The position numbers and the translations under genes were made by a program. Below, piece by piece: positions 38,367 to 46,299 of a stretch of 64,000 nucleotides of DNA. Positions within the stretch are counted from its first letter, which is position 1. Every line of letters starts with the position of its first letter. The notes below the pieces were generated by a model. It searched no databases and was not told the DNA's origin. It saw only the letters and a program-made list of their open reading frames with translations. This DNA comes from Aurantiacibacter suaedae (lineage in GTDB: Bacteria; Pseudomonadota; Alphaproteobacteria; Sphingomonadales; Sphingomonadaceae), in NCBI RefSeq assembly GCF_005434915.1, contig NZ_SKCG01000004.1, positions 62,001 through 126,000 of the forward strand, read 5' to 3'.

Positions 38367-39779
38367 GTGGAAAATATCGAGGAGAGCGAAGCCCTGGACC
38401 TGGCGGCGGACTGGGCTGACATCAGCCAGGGTCTGCGCAAGGATCTCGGCCATCAGCTGCACCAGCAGTGGATCAAGCCGATCCAGCTCGGCAAGCTCGA
38501 CAAGGCCACCGGCACGCTCGAGCTATTCCTGCCGAGCGAGTTTCTCGCCAACTGGGTGCGCAAGAACTATCTCGATCGCCTCTCGCTCGCGTGGAAGATC
38601 ATTCGCGGCGGCGTGCGGCAGGTCGATGTGAAGGTGCATCCCGGCCGCCGGCGGATGTCCGACATCTCGCTTAAGAGCCAGGACCATTTCGGCAATGTCG
38701 CCGCCAACGATCCGTCGTTGGCGATGGAATCGATTGGCGACGACGGCTTCACCTCAAGCGTAGGCCTCGACCCGACGCAGACGTTTGCCGCCTTCGTCAC
38801 CGGCACCGGCAATGTGCTGGCCAAGAATGCTGCCGAGCGTATGGCGCAGGCCGAAAAGCCGCAGTTCTCCCCGCTTTACCTCAAGGCCGCCACCGGCCAG
38901 GGCAAGACGCACCTGCTTCATGCCATCGGCCACCAGTACCTGCGCACGTTCCCGCGCGCCCGCATCTTCTACTGTTCGGCCGAGCGTTTCATGGTTGAGT
39001 TCGTGCAGGCGCTGAAGTCGAACGAAATGATCGAGTTCAAGGGCCGCCTGCGGGGGTTCGACCTGCTGCTGGTGGATGACATCCAGTTCATCATCGGCAA
39101 GGCCAGCGCGCAGGAAGAGCTGCTTTACACCATCGACGCGCTGCTGGCCGAGGGCAAGCGGCTGGTCTTCGCCGCCGACCGCGCGCCGCAGGCGCTCGAC
39201 GGTGTGGAGCCGCGCCTGCTCAGCCGCCTGTCGATGGGGTTGGTGGCCGACATCCAGCCCGCCGATATCGAACTGCGCCGCGCGATTCTCGAATCGAAGC
39301 TGACCAAGTTCGCCCCGCTCGCCGTGCCCGAGGACGTGATCGACTTCCTCGCCCGCACCGTCAGCCGCAATGTGCGCGAGCTGGTCGGCGGGCTGAATAA
39401 GCTGATCGCCTATGCCCAGCTCACGGGTCAGGAAGTGTCTCTCCAGCTTGCCGAGGAGCAGCTGACCGACATTCTCTCGGCCAACCGCAAGCGCATCACG
39501 ATTGACGAGATCCAGCGCACCGTCTGCCAGTTCTACCGCATCGACCGGGCGGAGATGAGCAGCAAGCGCCGCGCCCGCGCGGTGGTGCGTCCGCGGCAGG
39601 TGGCGATGTATCTCTCGAAGGTGTTGACCCCGCGCAGCTATCCTGAGATCGGGCGCAAGTTCGGCGGCCGCGATCACTCGACCGTGATCCACGCCGTGCG
39701 CCTGATCGAAGACCTGCGAACCCGCGACGCCGATATGGACGGCGACGTGCGCAGCCTGCTGCGCCAGCTGGAAAGCTGA
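38367..39779 (+). CDS. dnaA: chromosomal replication initiator protein DnaA
   Basis: A 470-residue AAA+ initiator that binds DnaA boxes and opens oriC. Domain I has DWADISQGLRKDLGHQLHQQWIKPI; Walker A is LKAATGQGKTHLLHAIGHQY, with Gln for the usual Gly; Walker B is LLLVDDIQFI; domain IV has the DnaA signature RPRQVAMYLSKVLTPRSYPEIGRKFGGRDHSTVIHAV (part). I prefer the GTG at 38367 (GGGGACAGA before it), giving VENIEESEAL, over the ATG pair at 38310, which adds 19 residues of basic, atypical sequence; both are possible. Downstream lies a DnaA-box cluster. Confidence 0.94.
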   Translation: MENIEESEALDLAADWADISQGLRKDLGHQLHQQWIKPIQLGKLDKATGTLELFLPSEFLANWVRKNYLDRLSLAWKIIRGGVRQVDVKVHPGRRRMSDISLKSQDHFGNVAANDPSLAMESIGDDGFTSSVGLDPTQTFAAFVTGTGNVLAKNAAERMAQAEKPQFSPLYLKAATGQGKTHLLHAIGHQYLRTFPRARIFYCSAERFMVEFVQALKSNEMIEFKGRLRGFDLLLVDDIQFIIGKASAQEELLYTIDALLAEGKRLVFAADRAPQALDGVEPRLLSRLSMGLVADIQPADIELRRAILESKLTKFAPLAVPEDVIDFLARTVSRNVRELVGGLNKLIAYAQLTGQEVSLQLAEEQLTDILSANRKRITIDEIQRTVCQFYRIDRAEMSSKRRARAVVRPRQVAMYLSKVLTPRSYPEIGRKFGGRDHSTVIHAVRLIEDLRTRDADMDGDVRSLLRQLES

Positions 39780-39793
39780 ACCAGCCACCGCTG

Positions 39794-39913
39794 CCCGCTC
39801 AGCCTGAGCCCTTTCCCTGCTCGTCCTGAGCCTGTCGAAGGACAGCCACCGCATCAGCCCCGTAGTGGGACCAACCTTGGTGCGTGGCCTTCGACAAGCT
39901 CAGGCTGAGCGGG
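39794..39913. repeat. interspersed palindromic repeat, CTTCGACAAGCTCAGG family
   Basis: Inverted arms CCCGCTCAGCCTGAG (39794-39808) with CTCAGGCTGAGCGGG (39899-39913), and CCTGAGCCTGTCGAAGG (39825-39841) with CCTTCGACAAGCTCAGG (39888-39904). The unit sits directly after dnaA. Related copies are at 43486, 44275-44348 and, diverged, 62119-62237. Confidence 0.75.
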
Positions 39914-39946
39914 TGTGGTGATATCTGTCCACCGCCTTTTCCGCGC

Positions 39947-40188
39947 TTCCCCACAAATTTGCCCACAGCCGCCCCGTCCCGGTTTTCCCGGCGCGGTGCA
40001 CAGGCATGCCCACAAGTCATCCACAGCTCTGCCCACAGCTCGTAAAGGTGACAAAGTTGGCACCGCGTCACCCGCGAAACCCGCAGAAATGCGCAGCTTT
40101 CGGGCCCAACCGCGAAGTTGACACTCACGCGCAAAGAGCACCTATCCACACTATCAAAGACCGAGCCCGGCCCCTGCCATTATCCACC
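39947..40188 (+). other. DnaA-box cluster, candidate replication origin
   Basis: Three nonamers with one mismatch to TTATCCACA lie in the same orientation: TCATCCACA (40017-40025), CTATCCACA (40142-40150) and TTATCCACC (40180-40188). Weaker ones with a CCCACA core are TTCCCCACA (39947), TTGCCCACA (39959), ATGCCCACA (40006) and CTGCCCACA (40029). The region is non-coding, 461 bases with the adjoining repeat, between dnaA and the MoeB-like gene. Clustering and uniform direction suggest either an oriC or a DnaA-titrating/autoregulatory site. GC skew was not computed. Confidence 0.55.
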
Positions 40189-40240
40189 GGTTGTAGGAAA
40201 GCTCTTCCCCGCCTTCTCCCGGCCACCTAGGGATGCCTCC

Positions 40241-41023
40241 ATGAACTTCGACGCCGCCCGTCTCGACCGGTTTGCCCGCCATATCGTCCTGCCCGAACTC
40301 GGCGGCACCGGGCAGGTGCTGCTCAATCAGGCGCATGTGCTGGTGATGGGGCTCGGCGGGATCGGCTCGCCCGCGCTGCAATACCTCGCCGGGGCCGGGA
40401 TCGGCACGCTGACACTGGTCGACGACGACGATGTCGATACGTCGAACCTCCAGCGCCAGACCATCTACACCGAGCGCGATGTCGGCCACGGCAAGGCCGT
40501 CTCCGCGCGGCGCTGGGTGGCCAATTTCGACAAGGAACTGGTCGTCAACATTTCGGACCGCCGGATCACGCCCGAAAACGCCCCCGCCGTGCTCGAAGGG
40601 GTCGACCTCGTGCTCGACGGGACCGACAATTTCGCCACGCGCCTCGCCGTATCCGACGCCTGCGTGGCGGCCGGGGTGCCGCTGCTCGCCGCTGCCGTGG
40701 GCCGGTTTCAGGGCCAGGTCGGCGCCTTTGCCGGGAACCTGGCGGGTGAGGCCTGCTACCGCTGCTTTGTCGGCGATGCCTTCGACGCCGAGGATTGCGA
40801 CACCTGCGCCGAGGACGGAATGCTTGGCGCAATGGCGGGCTGGGCCGGCACCTTCGCCGCCATGCAGGCAATCCGCGTACTGGTTGCGCAAAACGGTTCT
40901 GGGCAAATGGGCGAACCGCTGTGGAGCAAGCTGCACCTGATGGATGGCCTCGCCCCCTCGATGCGCACGATGAACATCGCCAAAGACCCTGCTTGCAAGG
41001 GTTGTTCGGCCATGAGAGACTGA
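40241..41023 (+). CDS. HesA/MoeB/ThiF family adenylyltransferase
   Basis: A 260-residue E1-like enzyme that adenylates the C-terminal glycine of a ubiquitin-like sulfur carrier (MoaD or ThiS). The start MNFDAARLDRFARHIVLPELGGTGQ matches MoeB. The ATP loop is VLVMGLGGIGSPALQYLAGAG, followed by LVDDDDVDTSNLQRQTIYTERDVG; the zinc Cys pairs are CYRC (AGEACYRCFVG) and the C-terminal CKGC. The catalytic Cys is probably in DCDTCAEDGML. MoeB (molybdopterin) and ThiF (thiazole) cannot be told apart by sequence alone; no moaD or thiS is adjacent. The isoaspartyl peptidase ATG follows 2 bases after its stop. Confidence 0.88.
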   Translation: MNFDAARLDRFARHIVLPELGGTGQVLLNQAHVLVMGLGGIGSPALQYLAGAGIGTLTLVDDDDVDTSNLQRQTIYTERDVGHGKAVSARRWVANFDKELVVNISDRRITPENAPAVLEGVDLVLDGTDNFATRLAVSDACVAAGVPLLAAAVGRFQGQVGAFAGNLAGEACYRCFVGDAFDAEDCDTCAEDGMLGAMAGWAGTFAAMQAIRVLVAQNGSGQMGEPLWSKLHLMDGLAPSMRTMNIAKDPACKGCSAMRD

Positions 41024-41024
41024 C

Positions 41025-41984
41025 ATGACCACCCTTCCCGCCAGCCACATGCCGCCCACCCCCGAATGGACGCTCGTCATCCACGGCGGCGCAGGCACGA
41101 TTCTGCGCCCCGACCTCTCGCCCGAACGCGAGGAGCGCACCCGCGCCGCGCTCGCCCGCGCGCTCGCCGATGGCAGCGCCATTCTGGAAAGCGGCGGCGG
41201 CGCGCTTGATGCGGTGCAGGCCGCGGTGCAGGCGCTGGAGAACGACCCCGCCTTCAACGCCGGACACGGCGCGGTGTTCACCGCCGAGGGAACGATTGAA
41301 CTCGATTCCGCCATCATGGAGGGCACCCAGCGCCGCGCCGGAGCCGTCTGCGGCGTGACCCGTACGCGCAGCCCGGTGTCGCTGGCGCGCAAGGTGCTGG
41401 ACGATGGCCGCTATGTGCTGCTGGCAAGCGCCGGGGCGGACCGATTTTCGCTCGAACGGGGCCTTGAACAGGCCGAGCCGGACTATTTCGCCACCGACCG
41501 CGCGCGGGCACAACTGGCCCGCTGGCACGAGCGCGAGGCGGCAGGCCTGCCTCATATCAACGACGAGAAGCACGGCACAGTCGGCGCGGTGGCGCGTGAC
41601 AAGAGCGGCGCGCTGGCCGCCGCCACCTCGACCGGCGGGCACACCGGCAAGCGCTTTGGCCGCGTGGGTGATAGCCCGCTGATCGGCGCGGGCACCTATG
41701 CCGATGATCGCGCCTGCGCGGTCTCGGCCACCGGCGCGGGCGAGTTCTATATCCGCGAAGGGCTGGCGCACGAGATAGCCGCCAGGATGCGCTTCCTCGG
41801 CGAGAGCGCGCAGGAAGCCGCCGACGCGGTCCAGGCCGAGACGCTGGCGCTCGGCGGTACGGGCGGCGTGATCGTGGTCGGCGCCGATGGCACGCCCGCG
41901 TGGAGCTTCAACACCGAGGGCATGTATCGCGGCGTCGCCGCTGCCGGGGCCGAGCCGGTGGTGGCGATGTACGGCGACGAATAG
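41025..41984 (+). CDS. isoaspartyl peptidase/L-asparaginase (Ntn hydrolase)
   Basis: A 319-residue plant-type asparaginase that self-cleaves to alpha and beta chains. It removes beta-aspartyl residues from dipeptides. LVIHGGAGTI at the start and GALDAVQAAVQALENDPAFNAGHGAVFT are family marks; the autocleavage/nucleophile Thr is in KHGTVGAVARDKSGALAAATSTGG, near residue 186, with GRVGDSPLIGAGTYAD downstream. It is two bases from the MoeB-like gene and 52 bases from the antiporter gene, so an operon is likely. Known symbol in E. coli is iaaA. Confidence 0.93.
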   Translation: MTTLPASHMPPTPEWTLVIHGGAGTILRPDLSPEREERTRAALARALADGSAILESGGGALDAVQAAVQALENDPAFNAGHGAVFTAEGTIELDSAIMEGTQRRAGAVCGVTRTRSPVSLARKVLDDGRYVLLASAGADRFSLERGLEQAEPDYFATDRARAQLARWHEREAAGLPHINDEKHGTVGAVARDKSGALAAATSTGGHTGKRFGRVGDSPLIGAGTYADDRACAVSATGAGEFYIREGLAHEIAARMRFLGESAQEAADAVQAETLALGGTGGVIVVGADGTPAWSFNTEGMYRGVAAAGAEPVVAMYGDE

Positions 41985-42036
41985 ACGATACGCGCCCTCG
42001 CGCTTCCCCGCCGCTTCGTGCCATAGTCAGGATATC

Positions 42037-43116
42037 ATGCCCAGCGCCCTCACGCTTCTCACCTGGCTTTCTCCGCTGCTCGCCTGGGCGCTGATCGCGC
42101 TCGGCACGATATTCGCGGTGCCGGTGATTCTGGTGGTGCTGGTGCTGGGAGCCTGCGTGATTGCGGCGGTGCACCACGCCGAGGTGATCGCCCACCGCAT
42201 CGGCGAGCCGTTCGGCACGCTCACACTTGCACTGGCCGTGACCTTTATCGAGGTCGGCCTGATCGTGTCGCTGATGGCGGGCGCTGGCGACGAAGCGGCT
42301 ACCCTCGCCCGCGATACGGTGATCGCGGCGGTGATGATCATCCTCAACGGCATTGTCGGCATCTGCCTGCTGATCGGTGGCCTGCGCCATCACGAGCAGT
42401 CGTTTCAGCAAGCGGGCGTCAGCGCCGCTCTCGCCACGCTGTCGGCCCTGACCGTGCTGAGCCTCGTGCTGCCCAACTTCACCGTTACCGAGCCGGGGCC
42501 GGTCTATTCCTCGGCGCAGCTGGCCTTTGTCGCGGTCACCTCGCTGCTGCTGTACGGCACTTTCGTCACCGTGCAGACGGTGCGCCACCGCGAGTATTTC
42601 CTCACCCCCGAAAGTGCCGCAACGCCCGGTGCAGAGCCGATCCACGATGCCGCGCCCACAAAACGTCAGGCGCTGGTGTCGGCAGGGCTGCTGCTGGTTT
42701 CGCTCGGTGCGGTGGTGCTGCTGGCGAAAGACCTTTCCGAACCGGTCAGCGATCTGGTCGCCAGCCTCGGCGCGCCGCGCGCCACGGTCGGCGTGGTGAT
42801 CGCCGCGCTGGTGCTGCTGCCCGAAAGCGTGGCCGCCATCCGCGCCGCGCTCGCCAACCGGGTGCAGAAGAGCCTCAATCTCGCGATGGGCTCGGCGTTG
42901 GCGACCATCGGCCTCACTATCCCCACGGTCGCCGCGCTGTCGCTGATTATCGAGCTGCCGATTGCGCTGGGGCTTTCGGGCAAGGGCATCGTACTGTTGC
43001 TGCTGAGCCTGCTGGTGGCGACGCAATCGCTCGCCACCGGGCGCACCACGATCCTGCAGGGGATGGTCCATCTGGTCATCTTCGGGGTCTATCTGTTCAC
43101 CACGGTTGTCCCCTGA
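42037..43116 (+). CDS. Ca2+/H+ antiporter, ChaA-like (CaCA superfamily)
   Basis: A 359-residue membrane protein with two homologous five-helix halves. The CaCA alpha-repeat acidic motifs are seen in GEPFGTLTLALAVTFIEVGLIVSLM and VGVVIAALVLLPESVAAIRAALANRVQKSLNLAMGSALATIGLTIP (part). ChaA exchanges Ca2+ or Na+/K+ for protons under alkaline or salt stress. The ATG at 42037 follows AGGATATC. The antiporter is followed by a small HNH protein after 26 bases. Confidence 0.9.
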   Translation: MPSALTLLTWLSPLLAWALIALGTIFAVPVILVVLVLGACVIAAVHHAEVIAHRIGEPFGTLTLALAVTFIEVGLIVSLMAGAGDEAATLARDTVIAAVMIILNGIVGICLLIGGLRHHEQSFQQAGVSAALATLSALTVLSLVLPNFTVTEPGPVYSSAQLAFVAVTSLLLYGTFVTVQTVRHREYFLTPESAATPGAEPIHDAAPTKRQALVSAGLLLVSLGAVVLLAKDLSEPVSDLVASLGAPRATVGVVIAALVLLPESVAAIRAALANRVQKSLNLAMGSALATIGLTIPTVAALSLIIELPIALGLSGKGIVLLLLSLLVATQSLATGRTTILQGMVHLVIFGVYLFTTVVP

Positions 43117-43142
43117 GCCAGCCGACCGAAAGGATTTGAAAC

Positions 43143-43466
43143 ATGGCCCGCAAACGCCGCGACGACTGGGACGACGAACCCGAAGAGCAGGCTCCGCCGC
43201 CAACGTGCTGGCTGTGCGGCAGGCCGACCGGGGCGACGCTGGTATGGCACCACCCCGTGCCCAAGAGCCGCGGCGGGCGCGAAACCGTGCCGATGCACGC
43301 AATCTGCCAGAATGCGCTGACGGCCAACTTCACGAACTCGCAGCTCGAGCGGATCGGGATGGACGTCGATCAGTTCCTGGCCGAGCCGGTGATCGACAAG
43401 TTCGTGAAATGGGTGGCCAAGAAAGACCCCGACTTTCACGCCGCCCCGGCGAAGAAGGGGCGTTAG
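43143..43466 (+). CDS. small HNH-endonuclease-like zinc protein
   Basis: A 107-residue protein: an acidic start (RRDDWDDEPEEQ), then CWLCGRPTGATLVWHHPVPKSRGGRETVPMHAICQNAL, which is an HNH core with zinc-type Cys pairs (CWLC and the Cys of HAICQ) and the His-His metal site, and a Lys-rich tail. Such single-domain HNH proteins are widespread in proteobacteria; nuclease activity is likely but its biological role is not known. It may be cotranscribed with the antiporter gene, since only 26 bases separate them. Confidence 0.8.
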   Translation: MARKRRDDWDDEPEEQAPPPTCWLCGRPTGATLVWHHPVPKSRGGRETVPMHAICQNALTANFTNSQLERIGMDVDQFLAEPVIDKFVKWVAKKDPDFHAAPAKKGR

Positions 43467-43485
43467 CGGAAAACAAGGTGGCTCG

Positions 43486-43511
43486 CCTTCGACAGGCTCA
43501 GGCTGAGCGGG
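43486..43511. repeat. interspersed repeat copy, CTTCGACAGGCTCAGG family
   Basis: CCTTCGACAGGCTCAGG followed by CTGAGCGGG: the same half-unit as at 39888-39913 with one substitution. It lies between the HNH gene and the sirtuin gene, which converge. Confidence 0.65.
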
Positions 43512-43547
43512 CGTGGTAACTGATCCGCCCCTCTCGAATGACCGGCC

Positions 43548-44255
43548 TCAGCCCGCAGCCAGCACTTCGTTCACCCACTGCGGCACCAGTTCGCTGGCTG
43601 CGCCCAGCCGTGTCTCATCGAACCAGTGCGAACCGGCGCTGCGTTCCAGATTGAGTTCGAGTGTGCGCGCGCCGTGCTCGCCGGCCTGCTGCACGAAGCC
43701 CGCCGCCGGATAGACTGCGCCGCTGGTCCCGATGCTCACGAACAGATCCGCTCCGGCGAGCGCGTCGAAAATCCGCTCCATCTGATAGGGCATTTCGCCG
43801 AACCAGACGATATCGGGGCGCATCGCCACTTCGCCGCACGCGGGGCAGCCCGGGCCATCGCGCAATGTGCCCTGCCAGGGGTGGCGCGCGTCGCAGGCGC
43901 GGCACCAGGCCGAAAGCGCTTCGCCATGCATATGCAGCACGCGCGAGGCCCCGCCGCGCTCGTGCAGGTCGTCGATGTTCTGGGTGACGAGCAGCAGCTC
44001 GCCTGCAAATTCGCGCTCAAGCCGCCCCAGTGCTTCATGCGCCGGGTTGGGCTGCGCGGCGAGCACCTGCGCGCGGCGTTCGTCGTAGAAGCGCTGCACA
44101 AGGTCGGGATCGCGTGCGAAGCCCTCGGGCGTGGCGACCTCTTGCACCGGGTGATCCTCCCACAAACCATCCTCCGCACGGAAGGTGCGAAGGCCCGATT
44201 CGGCGCTGATCCCTGCGCCGGTGAGGATCACGATGTTCTTCGGCAATTCTGCCAT
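43548..44255 (-). CDS. cobB: NAD-dependent protein deacylase (sirtuin)
   Basis: A 235-residue sirtuin that removes acyl groups from lysines, using NAD+. NAD-binding motif GAGISAESGLRTFRAEDGLWEDH, active-site region VTQNIDDLHERGGASRVLHMHGE, zinc tetrad CRAC...CPAC, and RPDIVWFGEMP. The last and the R-x-F/Y region fit the Sir5/CobB deacylase type that handles succinyl or acetyl groups. The ATG at 44255 is the family start (MAELPKNIVILTGAG). It diverges from dapB across a 108-base gap containing a long inverted repeat. Confidence 0.93.
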   Translation of the reverse strand: MAELPKNIVILTGAGISAESGLRTFRAEDGLWEDHPVQEVATPEGFARDPDLVQRFYDERRAQVLAAQPNPAHEALGRLEREFAGELLLVTQNIDDLHERGGASRVLHMHGEALSAWCRACDARHPWQGTLRDGPGCPACGEVAMRPDIVWFGEMPYQMERIFDALAGADLFVSIGTSGAVYPAAGFVQQAGEHGARTLELNLERSAGSHWFDETRLGAASELVPQWVNEVLAAG

Positions 44256-44274
44256 TCTACCCGTCTCCGTCTGC

Positions 44275-44348
44275 CCTGAGCTTGTCGAAGGGCCGTCCTT
44301 CCTTCTAGACGGGCGGTGAAGGAAAAGCAGTCCTTCGACAAGCTCAGG
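44275..44348. repeat. 17-bp perfect inverted repeat, CTTCGACAAGCTCAGG family, between sirtuin gene and dapB
   Basis: CCTGAGCTTGTCGAAGG (44275-44291) and CCTTCGACAAGCTCAGG (44332-44348), 40 bases apart, flanked by a GACGAACGGAG tail whose GGAG serves as the dapB ribosome binding site. Two head-to-head copies of the interspersed repeat seen after dnaA. Confidence 0.8.
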
Positions 44349-44363
44349 ACGAACGGAGTGGGT

Positions 44364-45095
44364 GTGGCAAAAATCGGAATCATCGGCAGCGCCGGGCGCA
44401 TGGGGCAGGCAATCGCCGCCGCGCTTGAGGCAAGCACGGAGCATGAATGCGCAGGCGGCGCTGACCATGGCGGCGACGTAGCCGCGCTGGCCGATGCGAG
44501 CGATGCGCTGGTCGACTTTTCCGCCCCCGGCGCGCTGGAGGCCAACCTCCACGCCGCCATTGGTGCTGGCATTCCGCTGCTGATCGGCACCACCGGCCTT
44601 GGCGAAGGCGAGATGACCGCCATCGACAACGCCGCCCGCGCGATCCCCGTCCTGCAAACGGGCAACACCTCATTAGGCGTGACCCTGCTCGCCCATCTGG
44701 TGGAAGAAGCCGCCAGCAAATTGGGGCCGGACTGGGACATCGAGATCGTGGAGATGCACCACCGGATGAAGGTCGATGCGCCCTCGGGCACCGCGCTCCT
44801 ACTGGGCGAAGCGGCGGCGAAGGGGCGCGGGATCGACCTTGCGGAGAACACCGAGAGCGGCCGCCACGGCCACACCGGCAAGCGCGCCGAGGGCGCCATC
44901 GGCTTTGCCGCGCTGCGTGGTGGTACCGTGGCAGGCGAACATATGGTCTATCTCGCGGGCGAGAAGGAACGGCTCACCCTAACCCACTTGGCGGAGGATC
45001 GTTCGATCTTCGCGCAGGGCGCGGTCAAGGGCGCAACGTGGCTGATCGGAAAGGCACCGGGCCGCTATTCAATGAAGGACGTGCTGGGGCTTTGA
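44364..45095 (+). CDS. dapB: 4-hydroxy-tetrahydrodipicolinate reductase
   Basis: A 243-residue NAD(P)H-dependent enzyme of the diaminopimelate/lysine pathway. IGIIGSAGRMGQAI is the nucleotide-binding start, DFSAPGALEANLHAAIGAGIPLLIGTTGL the core, and EIVEMHHRMKVDAPSGTALLLGE the catalytic His/Lys motif. The start is a GTG at 44364, 5 bases after GGAG contributed by an interspersed repeat; longer frames run into the repeat. Its stop overlaps the nth start in TTGA. dapE is 2.5 kb away on the other strand. Confidence 0.96.
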   Translation: MAKIGIIGSAGRMGQAIAAALEASTEHECAGGADHGGDVAALADASDALVDFSAPGALEANLHAAIGAGIPLLIGTTGLGEGEMTAIDNAARAIPVLQTGNTSLGVTLLAHLVEEAASKLGPDWDIEIVEMHHRMKVDAPSGTALLLGEAAAKGRGIDLAENTESGRHGHTGKRAEGAIGFAALRGGTVAGEHMVYLAGEKERLTLTHLAEDRSIFAQGAVKGATWLIGKAPGRYSMKDVLGL

Positions 45096-45742
45096 CGAAA
45101 GACCAGATCTTCGAGTTCTTCCGCCGCCTCGCCGAAGACAACCCCGACCCCGAAACCGAGCTGGAATACGGCAATGCCTATCAGCTGGTGGTGGCCGTGG
45201 CGCTTTCGGCGCAGGCGACCGACGTGGGGGTAAACAAGGCCACCCGCGCACTGTTTGCGAAGGTCACAACGCCCGCACAAATGATTGAACTGGGCGAAGA
45301 GGGGCTGAAGGAGCACATCAAGACCATCGGCCTGTTCAACTCGAAGGCCAAGAACGTGATCGCGCTCTCGCAGCTGTTGGTCGACGAATACGGCGGCGAG
45401 GTGCCGGGCACGCGCGAGGATCTGGTGCGCCTGCCCGGCGTGGGCCGCAAGACCGCGAACGTGGTGCTAAACTGCTGGTTCGGGCAGGAGACCTTTGCGG
45501 TCGACACGCATATTTTCCGGGTAGGCAACCGCACGGGGCTGGCGAAAGGCAAGACGCCCGAGCAGGTCGAGGCGAAGCTGGAGAAGCGGGTGCCGCAGCC
45601 GTTTCGGCTGGGCGCGCACCACTGGCTGATTTTGCACGGGCGCTATGTTTGCAAGGCGCGCACGCCCGAGTGCTGGCGCTGCAAGGTGGAGGACTTGTGC
45701 AGCTTCCGGAAGAAGGTGCTGGAGAAGCCGAAGGGGCGGTAA
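45092..45742 (+). CDS. nth: endonuclease III
   Basis: A 216-residue base-excision-repair glycosylase/AP lyase for oxidised pyrimidines. The helix-hairpin-helix LVRLPGVGRKTANVVLNCWFG has the catalytic Lys, and VDTHIFRVGNRTGL the catalytic Asp; the [4Fe-4S] loop at the C-terminus is C-x6-C-x2-C-x5-C in CKARTPECWRCKVEDLC. The start is a TTG at 45092 overlapping the dapB stop, giving MTKDQIFEFFRRLAEDNP, the family N-terminus. dapB-nth order is conserved in sphingomonads. Confidence 0.96.
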   Translation: MTKDQIFEFFRRLAEDNPDPETELEYGNAYQLVVAVALSAQATDVGVNKATRALFAKVTTPAQMIELGEEGLKEHIKTIGLFNSKAKNVIALSQLLVDEYGGEVPGTREDLVRLPGVGRKTANVVLNCWFGQETFAVDTHIFRVGNRTGLAKGKTPEQVEAKLEKRVPQPFRLGAHHWLILHGRYVCKARTPECWRCKVEDLCSFRKKVLEKPKGR

Positions 45743-45744
45743 CT

Positions 45745-46272
45745 TTGTCTCACACGAAAAGAAATGAAGTCGCTGCAGTTGCCGCTGGTGACCTAGAAGC
45801 TCAACTTCCGAGCGATGTGCGCGAAGTTCTCCTGGACGTGATACTCATGTGGGCGAACCTCGACATGGTCACCGCATTTTTTCTCTCATCAGTTTCTGGC
45901 CTCAATCCAGACGATGGTGCGAAGCGTTTCGGGAGAAAGGAGATCGCGGACAAACTTAAAAAGGCGGCAAAGAGGCTTCGTTCGAATGGAGCGACGGATC
46001 TAGCTTCGAGAATCGAAGAAATGGCAGATTCATACCCTAACCATGCATTCTATAGAAAACGAATAGCGCATTCTAGATGCGCAGGAGTCAGGAAATCTGA
46101 TCCAACCCGTTTGATTTTTCTTCCATTTGAGCAGGAAGGTCCGCCCGGCCATTTAGCTATGGAGATAATCGACTTGAGCCTTTTTATGCGTGCGGCTGAT
46201 TGGGCGCGAAGCGAGCATGAGTTTCTTCTAGATTATGTCGATCGCGCGGGATTTTTCCTTGGGCAACCCTAG
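45745..46272 (+). CDS. HEPN-like hypothetical protein, low-GC
   Basis: A 175-residue, mostly alpha-helical protein without signal or transmembrane segments. I do not recognise a named family. Helix-rich body (VREVLLDVILMWANLDMVTAFFL, KEIADKLKKAAKRLRSNG) leads to FYRKRIAHSRC (R104 to H109), an R-x4-H motif in the context (R...IAHS) typical of HEPN RNase domains. The start is a TTG at 45745, preceded by AAGGGGCGG lying inside the nth end, only 2 bases after the nth stop. Composition is atypical: block 46021-46080 has 24 G+C of 60, the host genes about two-thirds. Probably acquired; an abortive-infection or toxin-like role is only a possibility. Confidence 0.6.
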   Translation: MSHTKRNEVAAVAAGDLEAQLPSDVREVLLDVILMWANLDMVTAFFLSSVSGLNPDDGAKRFGRKEIADKLKKAAKRLRSNGATDLASRIEEMADSYPNHAFYRKRIAHSRCAGVRKSDPTRLIFLPFEQEGPPGHLAMEIIDLSLFMRAADWARSEHEFLLDYVDRAGFFLGQP

Positions 46273-46299
46273 CATTCTCGCAGTGCTTGATATTCTTCG

